Shown: one piece after another, positions 20,408 through 22,424 of the stretch
Position numbering within the stretch: position 1 is the stretch's first letter
Layout: every line of letters begins with the position of its first letter
Origin: a virus
Direction: 5' to 3' (one strand)
Virus record (IMG/VR): IMGVR_UViG_3300009011_000058
Location: 1-22,424 of that record
Length of the DNA stretch: 22,424 bases
Translations under genes and position numbers: made by a program
Notes under the pieces: generated by a model
The model's database searches: none
The model's input: only the letters and a program-made list of their open reading frames with translations
Told to the model about the DNA's origin: nothing

Positions 20408-21451
20408 CTAAAGCCCTAGACGCTCAAACGCCATTGGCTCCCGCTGCTTAAGCTGCTCCAGCGTCAGCGTCTTGCCTTCGTCATCCACGAACCGATCAAT
20501 GGGCAGCTTGCCTTTGCTGAACAGTTTGTAGCGTGATGGCCCGAGAACGTCACTCTGGAAAGCTGCAGGCTGCCTGGACAGCCACTCGCCGTAGCTGGTC
20601 TTGCTGCTCACCTGCTCGACGCCATCTGGACCGACTGAAGGCCGGGTAGACCCTGGGATCTCCCGGGCGAACTCGTCTTTCAGCACCGGGATGAGCGTGG
20701 TCCGGCATCGCCAGTGATACGGAGGCTTTGGCCCATACAGAGGGATGATCGTCTGGTCGATGCTCATGCAGAACAGCGTCGTCCGGCTGTCCAGGGTGGC
20801 AATCCGGCGCATCCCCTTGAGGATGTCATCATTGTCCTTGAGGACTTCGACGCGCGCCGTGGTGGCGATGTGATTGGTCATGGTGTTGACCAGGGCCTGC
20901 GCCTGATCACGCTGCTGGACGCCCAGCGAGGTAAGCCTGCGACTGATCTGCCCGGACGTCTCGCCCAGTGCCGACCCCATGCGAATCTCGCTGATGATCT
21001 CAGCGCTCTTCTTGGTGCCGTACTGGTCGAGCGCGCCGTTGATGCTGATGCGCTGGCGACCCTTACCGACCTCGAGGTCGAGCGGATCGGCCAGAGCTGC
21101 GGCGGCGACCTGCTCAATGCTCGGCCTGTTCAGCTGAACGACCGTCTTCACGACTTTGCCCAGCAGGTTCATGTTGAACTCAGCCTCATAGCCACCGAAT
21201 TCGGCAAGGTCGAGCACGGCCTGCTGCTTCATCTCGCCGTACACGCCCGCCAGCTCGCCCTGTAGCTCTTGAATCTGCTTCTCGTACCGTTGGGTGCCGT
21301 ACCGGCTCAATCCTTCTGATACGCGCGATTTGGCGGTGCTGATGGCCTTGGTGATGAACTTGGCCAGCCGCTTGAGACTGCCCCCGGCGTAGCGCTGCAC
21401 GTGCACCTGGTGGCGAGTCGCTGCGTCGGACAGGTAGCCGTCACCGCTCAT
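20408..21451 (-). CDS. Minor head protein, SPP1 gp7 / Mu F-like head morphogenesis family
   Basis: About 347 residues. The C-terminal domain carries TTLFCMSIDQTIIPL and PPYHWRCRTTLIPVL, the Cys/His pattern of the phage head morphogenesis family; upstream, a helical region includes SGQISRRLTSLGVQQRDQAQ. These proteins sit near the portal inside the capsid. I chose ATG 21451 because GGAG lies 9 bases before it; ATG 21460 (3 residues longer) has GGAG touching the codon. It overlaps the portal gene end, so translation is coupled. Confidence 0.9.
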   Translation of the reverse strand: MSGDGYLSDAATRHQVHVQRYAGGSLKRLAKFITKAISTAKSRVSEGLSRYGTQRYEKQIQELQGELAGVYGEMKQQAVLDLAEFGGYEAEFNMNLLGKVVKTVVQLNRPSIEQVAAAALADPLDLEVGKGRQRISINGALDQYGTKKSAEIISEIRMGSALGETSGQISRRLTSLGVQQRDQAQALVNTMTNHIATTARVEVLKDNDDILKGMRRIATLDSRTTLFCMSIDQTIIPLYGPKPPYHWRCRTTLIPVLKDEFAREIPGSTRPSVGPDGVEQVSSKTSYGEWLSRQPAAFQSDVLGPSRYKLFSKGKLPIDRFVDDEGKTLTLEQLKQREPMAFERLGL

Positions 21452-22424
21452 CGCCGCCATCTCCGGTGTCGTTGCCGGTCACCGGCGGCTGCTGGGCGAT
21501 CTCTTCGTCAATCTTCTCGTCGCTGCGGTCTGCCTCGAGCACACCGCCCTGGCGCAGATTGGTGCGCACGTCGGACTTGGCGATCAGGCCCTGCTGCCAG
21601 AGCTGAACCTGGGCCAGGATGTCCTGGGCGGTCATCGTCTCGTCGAAGAACGATTGGTTGAGCCAGAAGACCGTGCCTTCATCATCCGGCTCGCCCATCA
21701 TGAAGCGCTCGGCGTCGAGGATGGCCCGCTTCAGGGCCTCAGACACGTTGCCGGCGATGGTTCCCAGCACACTGTTGTCAGAGCTGTAGCGAATGCGAAC
21801 GGCCTCAGCCGTCTCGGCGCCGCCCGCCTTCTGCACGATGCGGGCGCCGATCATGAGCATCTGCTCTTCCTTGTCCTTCATCAGCGTGCGGGCCAGTTGG
21901 CTCTCGGTTGCCTGAACAAGCTTTGCGTCACCTGACTTACCCAGGTTGTAGCCCCGGGTCGAGCCAATGTGCATGCCGTTCGGGTTTACCTTGGCAAACT
22001 CGTCAGCACTGATGTCGGTCGTGATGAACAGCGTGGGCTGGCTGCTGATGAAGCCGCTCTCCTCTACCGTGGCGCTGTTGCCGTAATGAAGGATGTTCAC
22101 GTCGGCCAAGTCTTCCAGCGGCGACTTGTCGATGCTGCCGTCGTTGTTCTGGGCGCCGTAGAAGCTGAACAGGATGTGGTCGAAGGGGCGGCCATTCTTA
22201 TCGAGCGGCGCGACCTCGGTGTAGGTGTTGCCGTCTTCGGCGTAGACGCGCTGGACGTAGCGGCCATCAACCAGCAGCAGCACGCGATATTGGGTGCTAT
22301 TTGTGCGCTCCAGGCTGTCCGGGCTGAACACCGACACGCACTCCAGCAGGCAGACATAGACCAGGCGCTTCACGCCATCGACCACCTGCTCGTCCCAGTC
22401 GATGATCGACTCGGCGCCGTAGTG
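21441..22424 (-). CDS. Portal protein (DUF4055 type), 5' part missing
   Basis: The frame is open to the window edge, reading HYGAESIIDWDEQVVDGVKR, so the GTG at 22385 is internal and the N-terminus lies outside. This phrase (AESIIDW) followed by YRVLLLVDGRYVQRVY and later GSTRGYNLGKSGDAKLVQAT is typical of DUF4055 portal proteins. Portals form the dodecameric DNA channel at one capsid vertex. 327 residues plus the stop codon are present. The C-terminus is acidic and Asp/Gly rich (GNDTGDGGDER). The terminase genes would be expected further right. Confidence 0.92.
   Translation of the reverse strand, partial: HYGAESIIDWDEQVVDGVKRLVYVCLLECVSVFSPDSLERTNSTQYRVLLLVDGRYVQRVYAEDGNTYTEVAPLDKNGRPFDHILFSFYGAQNNDGSIDKSPLEDLADVNILHYGNSATVEESGFISSQPTLFITTDISADEFAKVNPNGMHIGSTRGYNLGKSGDAKLVQATESQLARTLMKDKEEQMLMIGARIVQKAGGAETAEAVRIRYSSDNSVLGTIAGNVSEALKRAILDAERFMMGEPDDEGTVFWLNQSFFDETMTAQDILAQVQLWQQGLIAKSDVRTNLRQGGVLEADRSDEKIDEEIAQQPPVTGNDTGDGGDER

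Noticed and set aside
1-22424. CRISPR array, tRNA or rRNA gene, insertion sequence, integrase or attachment sites.
   Set aside because: No regularly spaced repeats, cloverleaf, transposase or recombinase frame, or long terminal repeats were seen on either strand.

Overview
The window reads as part of a temperate siphovirus genome, most likely a prophage or phage of Pseudomonas or a close relative. The evidence is a lambda-like head-to-tail gene order on the minus strand, GC-rich coding sequence, and lysogeny-type accessory genes. No integrase, attachment site, host gene, rRNA, tRNA or CRISPR array is visible, so host and integration state are inferred. Both ends cut through genes: the portal gene on the right and the gpJ-like tail tip gene on the left.

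The late operon is transcribed right to left. The head module (22424 to 16550) holds the portal (DUF4055 type), an SPP1 gp7-like minor head protein, a scaffold, a Gp13-like major capsid protein, a HeH-domain head protein, and two head-completion or connector proteins. The tail module (16548 to 7700) holds a gp10-like neck protein, tail terminator, tail tube protein, a G/T chaperone pair joined by a -1 slippery site (GGGAAAC), the tape measure, and gpM-, gpL- and gpK-like tip proteins. gpI- and gpJ-like genes (1743 to 1) complete it. Three AT-richer or membrane/secreted moron genes or gene pairs sit just before a structural gene, each closed by an intrinsic terminator: before the scaffold, before the tape measure, and before gpI.

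The main departure from the lambda order H-M-L-K-I-J is about 5.9 kb of cargo between gpK and gpI (about 1744 to 7699). Its centre resembles the immI region of phage P22, rebuilt with different protein parts. A ribbon-helix-helix regulator with a long helical tail (Mnt-like, plus strand) diverges from a small Arc-like gene (minus strand) across a perfect palindromic operator. Arc-like is followed by a BRO-N antirepressor and a KilA-N protein. A strong-looking antisense promoter at the antirepressor start, followed by a 12-bp-stem terminator at the arc-ant junction, predicts a small RNA of about 77 nt placed like P22 sar RNA.

Around this module lie a superinfection-immunity membrane protein with a zinc ribbon and a lipoprotein (own promoter, probable entry exclusion), a HEPN-motif protein, an unrecognised membrane protein paired with a small beta-rich protein, and several small unknown genes. 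The plus-strand genes run against the late operon and are therefore probably expressed in the lysogen. Overall, virion assembly genes are interleaved with genes that probably control antirepression and protect the lysogen from other phages.
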